Of a stretch of DNA of 64,000 nucleotides, positions 40,984 through 50,425 are shown piece after piece. The notes below the pieces were generated by a model that was given only the letters and a program-made list of their open reading frames with translations, was not told the origin of the DNA and searched no databases. Made by a program: the position numbers and the translations under genes. This DNA comes from Bacteroidales bacterium (lineage in GTDB: Bacteria > Bacteroidota > Bacteroidia > Bacteroidales > P3), in the NCBI GenBank assembly GCA_017449525.1, contig JAFTFL010000013.1, positions 45,634-109,633 of the forward strand, in the 5' to 3' direction. The stretch's first letter is position 1; every line of letters begins with the position of its first letter.

Positions 40984-41600
40984 CATCTTTTTTGTCGAAC
41001 GCGTGCGCGCGGAGCTCAACCGTGTGCAGTATCATGCCGTTCGTGGTGTATCGATGGCCAATATTTGGCTGTCGGTCTTCGCCATGCGGCACATTTTGCG
41101 CCCAAGGCAGGCGAACGAACGGCGTGCGGGCTGTATGTTGGAGAAAAATCGTACCTTTGCATTGCACTTGGGGGCTTTGGCACGGCGCGAGAGAAAAGCC
41201 GTTGCCGCAAGGAGACCCCTCGTCCTTGCATTCGGTTTTAAGTATGGCCATTGGGCAGGAGGGGGTGCGATCCTGTAGGACTGCACCCCCTCTATGCGTA
41301 CGGCATAGAGCTGTATGTTCCGCTACGGGGCTGGTAACTACCGTTGTGGGGTAGGAAATGTGCCGTACGGCACAGCGCGCAGTCCCGTACAGCATTGGCC
41401 AGCATGCTGTACGACATAGGGACTCCGCCCCAACGGCATTTGCCGCCGTGCACCACCACGAAATTAGTCCAAATACAAGCGGTTGTCCCTCGGCAGACTA
41501 CTGCAGTGGGACGGTGTGGCGAAGGATGGGAAGAACTGTAGAGTATTAATATGCAGAGCAGTACGTACGACCACAACGCAAAAAGACAAGCGATAGAGCG
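40984..41600. other. Gene-free region between thyA and rimP
   Basis: No supported protein gene is seen; overlapping frames on all strands lack domain features. It contains a + strand -7 box (41152-41159), two hairpins forming a possible small RNA, and a cluster of GTACGGCA palindromes (41290-41420), each described separately. Confidence 0.6.
41152..41293 (+). ncRNA. Candidate small RNA with its own promoter
   Basis: The box TACCTTTG (41152-41159) is not followed by any gene for 570 bases. Downstream are a 7-bp hairpin GCAAGGA/TCCTTGC (41207-41213 with 41223-41229) and a 10-bp hairpin GAGGGGGTGC/GCACCCCCTC (41259-41268 with 41283-41292). The last lacks a T-tract. The transcript, if real, would be about 130 bases. 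Confidence 0.35.
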
Positions 41601-41627
41601 TTGTATGACAAAAAGTTCGTATCTTTG
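41601..41627 (+). promoter_or_regulatory. Promoter of rimP-nusA-infB
   Basis: TATCTTTG (41620-41627) is a good -7 box. A TTG at 41601-41603 lies 16 bases upstream, a few bases closer than usual. rimP starts 108 bases downstream. Confidence 0.65.
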
Positions 41628-41734
41628 CAACTCGGAATGAAGGGAGAGGGGACCGCGAGGGTCCCTTTCTTGTTGTCCCGAGGACACCCCTTTCAGCTCC
41701 GCAAAAGAATACTGCAAGAATAAACACAACCAAG

Positions 41735-42175
41735 ATGATCGACAAGCTGCAAGTGATAGACATTGTTCACCAAGCCCTCGAGGGTACAGACAGGTTCTTG
41801 GTGGATCTCAAAGTAACTCCCGACAACCGCATTTACGTATCAATAGACGGCGACAACGGGGTGCAGATAGACGATTGTGTGGAGTTGAGTCGTGCCATCG
41901 AGGGCAAGTTGAGCCGCGACGAAGAGGACTACGAGTTGAACGTGGCCTCCGCCGGTGTGGACATGCCACTGCGAATGACGCGCCAGTACAAGAAGAATGT
42001 GGGACGCGACCTGTCGGTTGTAACCACCGACGGCACTGCCGTAGAGGGACAATTGACAGAAGCCACGGACGAGCAGATAACCCTGCAGCCCCGCGCCACC
42101 AAGAAGCATACACCAGAACCTGTGGTGCTGCCGTACGGCAACATAAAGACAGCCAAGGTGATGGTCAAGTTCTAA
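41735..42175 (+). CDS. rimP: Ribosome maturation factor RimP
   Basis: At 146 residues the N-terminal half has DNRIYVSIDGDNGVQIDDCVELSRAIEGKL and the segment EDYELNVASAGVDMPLRMTRQYKKNVGRD-type sequence. The usual SPGLDRPL motif is modified to SAGVDMPL. The C-terminal SH3-like half ends GNIKTAKVMVKF. RimP is needed for 30S assembly. It heads the rimP-nusA-infB operon. Confidence 0.93.
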   Translation: MIDKLQVIDIVHQALEGTDRFLVDLKVTPDNRIYVSIDGDNGVQIDDCVELSRAIEGKLSRDEEDYELNVASAGVDMPLRMTRQYKKNVGRDLSVVTTDGTAVEGQLTEATDEQITLQPRATKKHTPEPVVLPYGNIKTAKVMVKF

Positions 42176-42214
42176 TAGTAAGAAAAAGTACAATACAGTC
42201 TCAAGCATACAACC

Positions 42215-43459
42215 ATGAAGACGTTAGACCTTATTGAGTCCTTCTCGGAATTCAAAGAGCACAAGAATATCGGCCGCGAGACGCTGATGCACATCCTTGA
42301 GGAAGTGTTTCGCAATGCCCTGGTGAAACGCTACGGCACTGACGATAACTTCGACATCATTGTCAACATTGACAAGGGCGATCTCGAAATCTTCCGGAAC
42401 CGCACCATTGTGGAAGACGGGCATGTGGAAGATGAGCAACACGAGGTGGCCTACTCGGATGCCATCAAAATAGAGGCCGACTTTGAGGTGGGAGAAGAAC
42501 TGTCGGAACCCGTCATGATGAGCGAATTTGGCCGGCGAGACATCTTGGCTATCCGCCAGAACCTTGTCGGTAAGATACAAGACTATGAGAAATCGCTCGT
42601 CTTCCAGAAGTACAAGGAGCGTGTTGGCGAAATCATTGTGGGCGAAGTGCATCAGCCATGGAGCCGTGAGGTGTTGGTCCTCGACGATGAGAAAATAGAA
42701 CTGATACTGCCCAAGTCAGAGCAGATACCCTCAGACCACTTTCGGAAGGGCGACAGCGTGAAAGCAGTGGTGCTGCGTGTAGAGTTGCGCAACAACAACC
42801 CAATCATTACGCTCTCGCGCACGGCCCCCATCTTCTTAGAAAAACTTCTCATGGCGGAAGTGCCCGAAATATACGACGGACTGATTACGATACGCAACGT
42901 GGTGCGTATGCCAGGCGAACGAGCCAAGGTGGCAGTGGAGTCGTACGACGACCGCATTGACCCAGTGGGATCGTGCGTAGGTATGAGAGGTAACCGTATA
43001 CATGGCATTGTGCGTGAGCTAAGAAATGAGAATATAGACGTCATTCATTACACCTCTCGCGCCGATGTGCTCATACAGCGTGCACTCAGCCCCGCCAAGG
43101 TGTCGTCGGTTAAAATCAACGAAGAGACCAAGAATGCCGAAGTGTACATGGCTCCCGACCAGGTCTCTCTGGCCATCGGTAAAGGTGGCTGCAACATCCG
43201 CCTCGCCAGCAAACTGAGTGGCTATGAGATCGAAGTGTACCGTGACACCGATGAGGACTACGAGGATGTGGACCTCAAGGAATTCGCTGATGAAATAGAC
43301 CAGTGGATTATAGACGAGTTTATCAAGAAGGGTTATGACACGGCTAAGAGTGTACTTTCCCTATCGAAAGATGAACTCATGCGTAGGATAGACCTCGAGG
43401 AGGAGACACTCGACCACGTGCTGAGCGTACTGAAGGCCGAGTTTGAAGAGGAGGCCTAA
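42215..43459 (+). CDS. nusA: Transcription termination/antitermination factor NusA
   Basis: This 414-residue protein has the N-terminal RNA polymerase-binding domain (about 1-130), the S1 domain (about 135-200, with GEIIVGEVHQ), and KH domains with DPVGSCVGMRGNRIHGIVRELRNENIDVI-type and LAIGKGGCNIRLASKLSGYEIEVY-type sequences. A short acidic C-terminal part follows. The E. coli-type C-terminal repeats are absent, as is usual outside proteobacteria. Confidence 0.97.
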   Translation: MKTLDLIESFSEFKEHKNIGRETLMHILEEVFRNALVKRYGTDDNFDIIVNIDKGDLEIFRNRTIVEDGHVEDEQHEVAYSDAIKIEADFEVGEELSEPVMMSEFGRRDILAIRQNLVGKIQDYEKSLVFQKYKERVGEIIVGEVHQPWSREVLVLDDEKIELILPKSEQIPSDHFRKGDSVKAVVLRVELRNNNPIITLSRTAPIFLEKLLMAEVPEIYDGLITIRNVVRMPGERAKVAVESYDDRIDPVGSCVGMRGNRIHGIVRELRNENIDVIHYTSRADVLIQRALSPAKVSSVKINEETKNAEVYMAPDQVSLAIGKGGCNIRLASKLSGYEIEVYRDTDEDYEDVDLKEFADEIDQWIIDEFIKKGYDTAKSVLSLSKDELMRRIDLEEETLDHVLSVLKAEFEEEA

Positions 43460-43554
43460 GCCTCACCGAGCGGTACGCCGCCAGCAAAGCCCATGCACAG
43501 ACGCGCATCGGCACAAGCACAAGGTAAAACGAAAACGTAAAGAAGGAGCGACTC

Positions 43555-46542
43555 ATGTCAGAAGAAGCGAAGTCAGTAAGATTGAAAATGGCAGCCAAGG
43601 AGTTCAACGTAGGCATCACTACCATCGTTGAGTTTCTCCAAAAGAAGGGTTATGAAGTAGAGAGTAACCCCAACACCCGAATCAGCCCCGAACAGTACCA
43701 GCTGCTGTCCAAGACCTTTCAGGGCGAGCGTGCCGTGAAGGAGAACGCCGACAAGATAGAGATCGCTTCGAACAACAGCACAGTGGTCATTGAGGCATCG
43801 AAAGTGGGCGAGGATGGTGAAGAGTCGGCTGCAGACTATGCAGAGGGCTTGAATATCAAGGATATTACCTCTACACGTCCAGAAGAGCAACCCACCAAAA
43901 CCAAGCAGCCTGAGCTGGAAGAAGAGAAAGAGGAAGAGTTGGAGCCTGTCGACGAGCCAGTGGAAAGTGAGGACTCCCACACCGATGAGCATGCCGATGA
44001 ACCACAACCAGTAGTGGAGGACGAGCCTACACAAGATGCGGAAGAGTCGCAGCCCACAGAGCCCGAAGTGCAAATCATCAAGGGTACGGTGGCTGGGACG
44101 AACACAGAATTACGCATCGTCAACAAGATAGACCTCAGCGCAATCAATACGAAGGTGCGCCCCGACAAGAAGTCGCGTGCTGCTCACGCCGAAGAGGCAA
44201 AGGCTAAGAAAGCAAAGGCCAAAGTCGAGAAGCAGGCTGTAGCACCCGCCACTCCAGTTACACCGAAAGAGACCGCTCCCGTAGAGCAGCCCCAAGAGGA
44301 AACACCGCAGAAGACGAAGCCTGAAGAGCGCAAGGTGGAGTTTATCGAAACCCAATACACCAAGCTGGAAGGCCCGAAGGTGGTCAATAAGATAGACCTC
44401 TCGCAATTCGAGAAACCAAAATCCAAGACGAACGACAGCGAGAAGAAGAAGCGTAAGCGCATCAAGAAGGAAGGCGTGAAAGTGGATGAAAGTACCGTGG
44501 TGGGAACCGATGCGCAGGGCGACAGCAAAGCACGTCAGCAGGGTAAGGCCGACAAGAACAAGGTATCTGGCACGGACAAGAAGTCTGAAAAGAAGAAGAA
44601 AGCTGACAAGAAGAAGGTGGAGAAGAAGCCCGAAGTGGACGATGCCGAGATAGAAAAGCAGATACGCGAAACGCTGGCTCGGCTCAGCCCGATGGGAAAA
44701 TCGAAGGCTTCAAAACACAATCGAGAGAAGAGGCAAAAGGTGCATCAACGTATAGAGCAGGAGCAAATGCTCGAAATGGAAAACCAGAAGAGGTTGCAGG
44801 TAACGGAATTCGTTACGGCAAACGAACTGGCTACGATGATGAACATACCAGTTAATAAGATTATTGCCACCTGCATGTCGGTGGGTATCTTTGTCTCCAT
44901 CAATCAACGTCTCGACGCAGAAGCCATTCAGCTCATCGCCGATGAGTTTGGTTATGAGATAAACTTCGTATCGCACGAGGTGATTGACACCCTCAACTCC
45001 ATCGAGGAGAATGACAATCCTGAGGATCTGCAACCCCGTACCCCAATCGTTACGGTAATGGGACACGTGGATCACGGTAAAACTTCGCTACTGGACTACA
45101 TCCGCAACACCAATGTTATTGCTGGCGAGGCCGGCGGTATCACACAACATATCGGTGCATACGAGGTTACCACACCTGATGGTCGTAAGATAACGTTCCT
45201 CGACACGCCAGGCCATGAAGCCTTTACCGCCATGCGTGCCCGTGGAGCCAAGGTTACGGACATTGCCATCATTGTCATTGCTGCCGATGACAAGATTATG
45301 CCACAGACAGTAGAAGCAATTAACCATGCGCAGGCAGCTGGAGTTCCGATCGTGTTTGCCATAAATAAGATAGACAAGCCTGGTGCCGACCCAGACCGTA
45401 TCAAAACTGAGTTGGCCAACATGAACCTGATGGTGGAAGAGTGGGGCGGCAAGTATCAGAGCCAAGACATTTCGGCCAAGAAGGGTATTAATGTGGACTT
45501 GCTGCTCGAGAAGGTATTGCTTCAAGCCGATATCATGGAACTGAAGGGTAACCCCAACAAGCGTGCTAAGGGTACGGTGTTGGAGAGCTCGCTCGATAAG
45601 GGGCGAGGCTATGTGGCCAAGATCTTAGTTGAGGATGGCACAATACATCAGGGTGACCCCATTTTGGCAGGAGCCGTCTCGGGCCGCGTGAAAGCTATGT
45701 ACAACGAACGAAACCAGCTCGTGAAGGAGGCCGGTCCCTCGCAGCCAGTGCTACTCTTGGGCCTTGGCGGGGCACCTCAAGCAGGCGATACATTCAACGT
45801 AACCGAGAACGAAAAAGAAGCGAAAGACATTGCTGCTCGTCGTCAGCAGTTGCAGCGCGAGCAGGGCATTCGTACGCAGAAACATATCACCCTTGACGAA
45901 ATTGGTAGACGTATTGCCATAGGCGACTTCAAGGAGTTGAACCTTATCGTAAAGGCCGATGTGGATGGTACAGTGGAAGCTCTTGCAGACTCGCTGCTTA
46001 AACTCAGCAATGAAGAGGTGCAAGTCAATGTGGTTCACAAGGCCGTGGGTCAAATCACCGAGAGCGATGTGCTTTTGGCCGAAGCGTCGAATGCCGTCAT
46101 CATCGGTTTCCAAGTACGCCCGTCTGTACAGGCTCGTAAGATGGCCGAGGCAGAACAAATTGATATTCGCCTCTACTCGATTATCTATGATGCAATCAAC
46201 GAGTTGAAGGATGCTATTGAGGGTATGCTTTCGCCCGAGACTCAGACCAAGATTACTGCAAACCTTGAGGTACGAGAGACCTTCAAGATATCGAAGGTGG
46301 GAACTATTGCAGGCTGTATGTGTCTTGATGGTAAAATCAATCGAAACAGTAGTGTGCGTGTTATCCGTGACGGCATCGTGGTGTACACTGGCAAACTCTC
46401 CTCACTCAAACGCTTCAAGGACGATGTAAAAGAAGTCGTTTCTGGTCAAGACTGCGGCCTTGGTATAGAGAACTATAATGACATCAAGGTGGGCGATATT
46501 ATCGAAGCATACGAGGTGATAGAAATAAAACGCAAAGTTTGA
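43555..46542 (+). CDS. infB: Translation initiation factor IF-2
   Basis: This 995-residue protein has an IF2_N domain at the start ([20 protein letters not shown]), then about 400 residues of low-complexity Glu/Lys/Pro/Ala linker, a second IF2_N-like domain ([19 protein letters not shown]) and the G domain: [33 protein letters not shown]. Domains III-IV and the fMet-tRNA-binding C domain follow. The long charged linker is typical of Bacteroidetes IF-2. Starts 95 bases after nusA. Confidence 0.97.
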   Translation: MSEEAKSVRLKMAAKEFNVGITTIVEFLQKKGYEVESNPNTRISPEQYQLLSKTFQGERAVKENADKIEIASNNSTVVIEASKVGEDGEESAADYAEGLNIKDITSTRPEEQPTKTKQPELEEEKEEELEPVDEPVESEDSHTDEHADEPQPVVEDEPTQDAEESQPTEPEVQIIKGTVAGTNTELRIVNKIDLSAINTKVRPDKKSRAAHAEEAKAKKAKAKVEKQAVAPATPVTPKETAPVEQPQEETPQKTKPEERKVEFIETQYTKLEGPKVVNKIDLSQFEKPKSKTNDSEKKKRKRIKKEGVKVDESTVVGTDAQGDSKARQQGKADKNKVSGTDKKSEKKKKADKKKVEKKPEVDDAEIEKQIRETLARLSPMGKSKASKHNREKRQKVHQRIEQEQMLEMENQKRLQVTEFVTANELATMMNIPVNKIIATCMSVGIFVSINQRLDAEAIQLIADEFGYEINFVSHEVIDTLNSIEENDNPEDLQPRTPIVTVMGHVDHGKTSLLDYIRNTNVIAGEAGGITQHIGAYEVTTPDGRKITFLDTPGHEAFTAMRARGAKVTDIAIIVIAADDKIMPQTVEAINHAQAAGVPIVFAINKIDKPGADPDRIKTELANMNLMVEEWGGKYQSQDISAKKGINVDLLLEKVLLQADIMELKGNPNKRAKGTVLESSLDKGRGYVAKILVEDGTIHQGDPILAGAVSGRVKAMYNERNQLVKEAGPSQPVLLLGLGGAPQAGDTFNVTENEKEAKDIAARRQQLQREQGIRTQKHITLDEIGRRIAIGDFKELNLIVKADVDGTVEALADSLLKLSNEEVQVNVVHKAVGQITESDVLLAEASNAVIIGFQVRPSVQARKMAEAEQIDIRLYSIIYDAINELKDAIEGMLSPETQTKITANLEVRETFKISKVGTIAGCMCLDGKINRNSSVRVIRDGIVVYTGKLSSLKRFKDDVKEVVSGQDCGLGIENYNDIKVGDIIEAYEVIEIKRKV

Positions 46543-46559
46543 CGTTATCCCTCAGAGTT

Positions 46560-46631
46560 GCCTCCTTAGTTCAACGGATAGAACGGAAGTTTCCTAAACT
46601 TTAAATGAGGGTTCGATTCCCCCAGGAGGTA
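46560..46631 (+). tRNA. tRNA-Arg (anticodon CCT)
   Basis: A cloverleaf folds from G46560. The acceptor GCCTCCT pairs with AGGAGGT (one G-T pair), the D stem is GTTC/GAAC, the anticodon stem is GAAGT/ACTTT with loop TTCCTAA (anticodon CCT, reading AGG), and the T loop is TTCGATT. CCA is not encoded. It starts 17 bases after infB and probably shares its transcript. One T-stem pair appears mismatched. Confidence 0.92.
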
Positions 46632-46634
46632 CAA

Positions 46635-46677
46635 AGAGAGCGACCTGTTGACTCAGACAGGTCGCTCTCTTGTTTTT
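46635..46677 (+). terminator. Terminator of rimP-nusA-infB-tRNA-Arg
   Basis: GAGAGCGACCTG pairs with CAGGTCGCTCTC around a 10-base loop, followed by TTGTTTTTT. It directly follows the tRNA. Confidence 0.92.
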
Positions 46678-46954
46678 TGCACTACAGGTTGACACGAAAT
46701 GAATGTGGATGTGTGCTGGCTATATTTTGAGAAAGGGGTACGAATTAGTGGTTATGATTAATTCTGGTCGAGGAGCAAAATGAGAGGTTGATTAGAGAAT
46801 GTTGACTCACGTTTTTGAAAAGAGGGCTTGCAATACCACTGGCCAGAGTATTGCTGTTAGGTGATGCGGTGGGTATATAGCAAAAGATGTCCCCATCGAC
46901 TGAAGGGAACATCTTATTGAAGAAAAGTGTAAAACAAATTACTCTGTAGTGTCT

Positions 46955-47242
46955 TTATTTGGTTTTACGTCCTTTCTTTACCGTTGCAATAACTGCACTC
47001 GGCGTGAACTTCATGATAGTCTTGGCTGGTACTTGAATGCTTTTGCCCGTTTGCGGTACTCTTGCAGTGTGTGCTTTCTTGTCAACCGTGTAGAACGAAC
47101 CAAATCCGCGGAGGCTAATTCTCTCCTTTTTCTTCATTGTTTCGCATGTGGTTTCCACGAATGCGTTGTAGAAAGCTTGAGCATCCTTCTGGCTCAATCC
47201 GGCCTTCTTTGCTACGGCCTTAATAAAATCGGTTTTGTACAT
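46955..47242 (-). CDS. HU-family DNA-binding protein
   Basis: At 95 residues it has the family fold: TDFIKAVAKKAGLSQKDAQAF helices, RISLRGFGSF saddle, and the DNA-contacting arm with ARVPQTGKSIQVPAK and TIMKFTPS. It bends and compacts DNA as a dimer. It is monocistronic with its own -7 box (TACATTTG) at 47299-47292. Confidence 0.95.
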   Translation of the reverse strand: MYKTDFIKAVAKKAGLSQKDAQAFYNAFVETTCETMKKKERISLRGFGSFYTVDKKAHTARVPQTGKSIQVPAKTIMKFTPSAVIATVKKGRKTK

Positions 47243-47291
47243 AATGATTGGTATTGAGGGTTAAACCTTGTCAAGTTGTACTTTATCGGTG

Positions 47292-47299
47292 CAAATGTA
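47292..47299 (-). promoter_or_regulatory. -7 box of the HU gene
   Basis: TACATTTG on the minus strand, 50 bases before the start codon, within an AT-rich segment. Confidence 0.55.
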
Positions 47300-47355
47300 T
47301 TAATAATTTTTTATATAAGGCCGTGTTTACACCGAAAAAATTAGTTGCGCATCTG

Positions 47356-48336
47356 CTATCCTTTGCAAAGCGCTATAGACCAATCCGCTATAGAATATCC
47401 TCGTAAAAATTCTTCTGTTGAAATTCGTTTTCTGCCATTCAGTTGAAGGCTGTAAATACTGATGAAACCACCTTTAACTGCGATTTTTAGGTGTTTTTTG
47501 TTATCGGTGGTGATGGTTCCTGGGGTAGGTGAACTATTGGGTTCAAATGATACATCGAAGATTTTGCAGGACAGAAACTCTCCTTTATCAGTTTCAAAGG
47601 TGGTGTAGGCAGCGGGGTAAGGAGATAGTCCGCGCACGAGGTTGACGACTTCCCTACCAGGACGATTCCAATCGATTTCGCAATCACTTTTAAATATCTT
47701 CGGAGCGGCGGGTGCATCGCTTGGTAATTGTTGTGGATGTGGTTGGGCAGAGCCGCTTGCCAGCAAGTCGGCTGTACGAACCACCAAAGAGCGTCCCATT
47801 TCGGAGAGTCGGTCGTGAAGTGATCCTGCGTTGTCCTCTGGGTCGATGGCTGTTTCTTCTTGAAGGATAATGGCTCCGTCGTCAATGCGTTCATTGAGCA
47901 AAAAGGTAGTGAGCCCCGTTCGCTTTTCGCCGTTGATGATAGCCCAGTTGATGGGTGCAGCGCCGCGGTAGGAGGGGAGAAGAGAGGCGTGTAAATTGAA
48001 AGTGCCAAGTCTTGGCATGCCCCACACCTGTTTAGGTAGCATTCGAAAAGCCACGACTATAAATAGGTCGGCCTGCCATGCTTCCAATTGTTGCAGAAAT
48101 ACTTCGTCTTTCATTTTCTCTGGTTGGAGTACGGGTATCCCTTTTTCTTCGGCGTATTGCTTCACGGCAGAGGCGGTCAGTTTCTGCCCACGTCCGGCCT
48201 TACGGTCGGGCACCGTTACCACTCCCACTATGCTGTATCCAGCATCAAGGAGGGCATTGAGCGATGGGACAGCGAACTCGGGCGTGCCCATGAACACCAC
48301 CCTTGTGTTGGCGCGCATGTTCTGTATTGTATTCAT
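47356..48336 (-). CDS. fmt: Methionyl-tRNA formyltransferase
   Basis: This enzyme formylates initiator Met-tRNA using 10-formyl-tetrahydrofolate. The N-terminal catalytic domain has VVFMGTPEFAVPSLNALL and the signature NLHASLLPSYRGAAPINWAI with Asn, His and Asp as catalytic residues; the C-terminal OB domain begins near residue 205. The ATG at 48336 overlaps the ribH stop codon as ATGA, giving 326 residues and translational coupling. A GTG at 48363 is the only longer choice. Confidence 0.95.
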   Translation of the reverse strand: MNTIQNMRANTRVVFMGTPEFAVPSLNALLDAGYSIVGVVTVPDRKAGRGQKLTASAVKQYAEEKGIPVLQPEKMKDEVFLQQLEAWQADLFIVVAFRMLPKQVWGMPRLGTFNLHASLLPSYRGAAPINWAIINGEKRTGLTTFLLNERIDDGAIILQEETAIDPEDNAGSLHDRLSEMGRSLVVRTADLLASGSAQPHPQQLPSDAPAAPKIFKSDCEIDWNRPGREVVNLVRGLSPYPAAYTTFETDKGEFLSCKIFDVSFEPNSSPTPGTITTDNKKHLKIAVKGGFISIYSLQLNGRKRISTEEFLRGYSIADWSIALCKG

Positions 48337-48824
48337 CCCAGCAGTTGTTGACGGGTGTGGCACATCTTCAGTGCGGTAACTGCTGCTTCAGTTCCTTTGT
48401 TGCCGTGTTGTCCACCTGAGCGTGCTATGGCCTGTTCGGTCGTGTTGGTTGTCAGAACACCGAATATTACGGGCTTGCCTGAAGAGAGAGCCAAACTGGT
48501 TAATCCAGTGGAAACGGCTTGGCAGATGAAATCGAAGTGGCGCGTTTCACCCTGTATTACGCAGCCCAAACAGATGACAGCATCGCAGTGGTTACCACGT
48601 AGCAAATAGTCGGCACCCGAGGGCAACTCGAAGCTGCCAGGAACATGTACTGTAGTGATGTTCTCTGCTTTCACATGATGTGCGATGAGCGTGTCCACGG
48701 CTCCTTTCAGTAGTGCATTAGTGATATCAGCGTTCCATTCGGCTACCACTATTCCAATACGGTAGTTCTCACCATTGGGTACTTCAGCGGGATTGTAATC
48801 GGAGAGGTTCGTTTTCTTTTCCAT
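48333..48824 (-). CDS. ribH: 6,7-dimethyl-8-ribityllumazine synthase
   Basis: This 163-residue enzyme catalyses the penultimate step of riboflavin synthesis. Markers are GIVVAEWNADIT, VPGSFELP, GCVIQGETRHFDFICQAV with the catalytic His, and ITGVLT-like PVIFGVLTTNTTEQA. It is coupled to fmt by a 4-base overlap. The M23 peptidase gene lies 62 bases beyond the ribH start on the same strand. Confidence 0.95.
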   Translation of the reverse strand: MEKKTNLSDYNPAEVPNGENYRIGIVVAEWNADITNALLKGAVDTLIAHHVKAENITTVHVPGSFELPSGADYLLRGNHCDAVICLGCVIQGETRHFDFICQAVSTGLTSLALSSGKPVIFGVLTTNTTEQAIARSGGQHGNKGTEAAVTALKMCHTRQQLLG

Positions 48825-48886
48825 GTACCTTGTATATTATGTGTGTATTCGTAGACTTGGGTGGTGCAGTAGCTACTGGCAGAAGC

Positions 48887-49801
48887 TTATTGCACCCTAA
48901 TCTTTTGGCCTGGTTTTATGCGAGTCAGATTGTTGTTGAGGCTCTTGATATGCTCTTTGGTTGTATTATATCTTGATGCGATGCCGTCAAGTGTGTCGCC
49001 TTTGTTCACGGTGTAGTATAGTGGACGTGGTGCGACAGGACGCTCTTTGACGATGCTTTTGTCGGCCTTATATGCTAATGGTGCATTGCCTTTGGGTTGG
49101 CTGATGCCAAAGTAGCTCTTGTCAAGGTGTAGTCGGCGTGTGCGCAGTGAGTAGGTCTTGAAGTCGAGAATCCATTCGGGGTCGAAGGTCTCATACTGAA
49201 AGCGCACTTCAAAGTGCAGGTGTGGCCCAGTAGCTCGTCCTGTGCTGCCACCCAGTCCGATGGTGTCACCAGCGTTCACGATTTGGCGTGGACGCACCTT
49301 GATTTGTGACAGATGCCCATACACAGTTTCCAATCCATTGTAGTGCCTGACTACAATCACGTTTCCGTAGCCACCCATGCTGCGTGCTATGCGCACGATG
49401 CCTGGGAAGCAGTTGCGCACGGGTTCGCCTGTACGCAACAGGATATCCACTCCGCGATGGCAACGATTCCATCGCCACCCATAAGGTGATGTAATGACGT
49501 TTTTCACAGGGAAAGCGAACTCTTCAGGCTTCCGGACAAGACGCAAGTTTACCTCATCGGGCAGCGAATCGAGGGGTGTCAAGGCTGCTCGTACGCGTGC
49601 ATCAGAGAAGTTGGTGCCATACCACATCGAACCAGGCATTGGCTTGTTCTCGTTATAAAACTTGTCAATGTGGTCGTCGCCTTCCATCAGGGCAGTGTCG
49701 ATAGCGGTCTTAGTTCGAATAGACGATTGGGCTGTGGTGTGTAGTTGTACCAGTACGAAAGCGACAAAAAGAAGTGGGCGACGAGTAAGGGGTGTAGTCA
49801 T
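48887..49801 (-). CDS. M23-family metallopeptidase with C-terminal LysM domain
   Basis: This 304-residue protein has a signal peptide (1-24), a linker, then an M23 (LytM) domain from about residue 100: SPYGWRWNRCHRGVDILL gives the zinc ligands His and Asp, and TGPHLHFEVRF gives HxH. A LysM peptidoglycan-binding domain closes the protein (YYTVNKGDTLDGIASRYN, about 258-304). It probably cuts or regulates cutting of cell-wall peptide bridges. Its start overlaps the previous gene as ATGA. Confidence 0.95.
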   Translation of the reverse strand: MTTPLTRRPLLFVAFVLVQLHTTAQSSIRTKTAIDTALMEGDDHIDKFYNENKPMPGSMWYGTNFSDARVRAALTPLDSLPDEVNLRLVRKPEEFAFPVKNVITSPYGWRWNRCHRGVDILLRTGEPVRNCFPGIVRIARSMGGYGNVIVVRHYNGLETVYGHLSQIKVRPRQIVNAGDTIGLGGSTGRATGPHLHFEVRFQYETFDPEWILDFKTYSLRTRRLHLDKSYFGISQPKGNAPLAYKADKSIVKERPVAPRPLYYTVNKGDTLDGIASRYNTTKEHIKSLNNNLTRIKPGQKIRVQ

Positions 49802-50424
49802 TGTTGCAGGAGGAAGAGTATATATATAGTGGTTGTGATAGCTATGCCACCCAGTAGGTTGATGAGAACAGAGCGTGCATCTTGCCGCTGCAGTTCGAGG
49901 TTAATGCTGCAAACTACTCCACAAAGCAGAATGAACAGTACAAGAGGTAGAGCCAAGTTGACGTGCAGCGTGAGATATAATAAGGTGAAATATGTGATGA
50001 GCGAGCCTTGTGTAGCAATGTGTAGGTTGGGCGTGGCAAAGTGCCAAGTTATTAGGCTGAATAGTTGCAACACACAGCCTGATGCAATCATGGTGTTTAT
50101 TCTGAAATCGGCACCCATGCGGCGAAATAGGCTCAGGGCTACGACATAGCATGTCAGCGACACCACCACCGCCCCAATATGCTGTTCTCGCTGGTGTGGT
50201 TGCCACATACTGTCTAATCGGCGACGCAGGTGCATAATCCACCAGATGAAGATGGGGGTGATGACGGCAATGGCGGCAAACAAGCCTGCGGCGAGTTTTT
50301 GTGCCGAGTAGTTGTAGGGGTAGACACAGTGCAGGGTTACCACAACGGCCAGCCATCCCATCAGCAGAGGATGTGTCAGTATGCTTACGCTTTTATCGAT
50401 GAGCTTCAGTATCGAGGGACGCAT
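49798..50424 (-). CDS. Polytopic membrane protein, divergent PAP2-like
   Basis: At 208 residues from the ATG at 50424, which directly follows the rpoN stop codon with one base between. About six hydrophobic helices are seen. The segment TPNLHIATQGSLITYF resembles the K-ISxHxxGxGG stretch of PAP2-related Bacteroidetes membrane proteins, but the phosphatase catalytic residues are not convincing. Sandwiched in a coupled cluster rpoN - this gene - M23 peptidase, it may concern envelope lipids; that is an inference. Confidence 0.7.
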   Translation of the reverse strand: MRPSILKLIDKSVSILTHPLLMGWLAVVVTLHCVYPYNYSAQKLAAGLFAAIAVITPIFIWWIMHLRRRLDSMWQPHQREQHIGAVVVSLTCYVVALSLFRRMGADFRINTMIASGCVLQLFSLITWHFATPNLHIATQGSLITYFTLLYLTLHVNLALPLVLFILLCGVVCSINLELQRQDARSVLINLLGGIAITTTIYILFLLQQ

Positions 50425-50425
50425 G

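Noticed and set aside
41259-41292. Terminator for a + strand transcript
   Set aside because: The stem is strong but is followed by TATGCG, not a T-run; it is kept only as part of a candidate small RNA.
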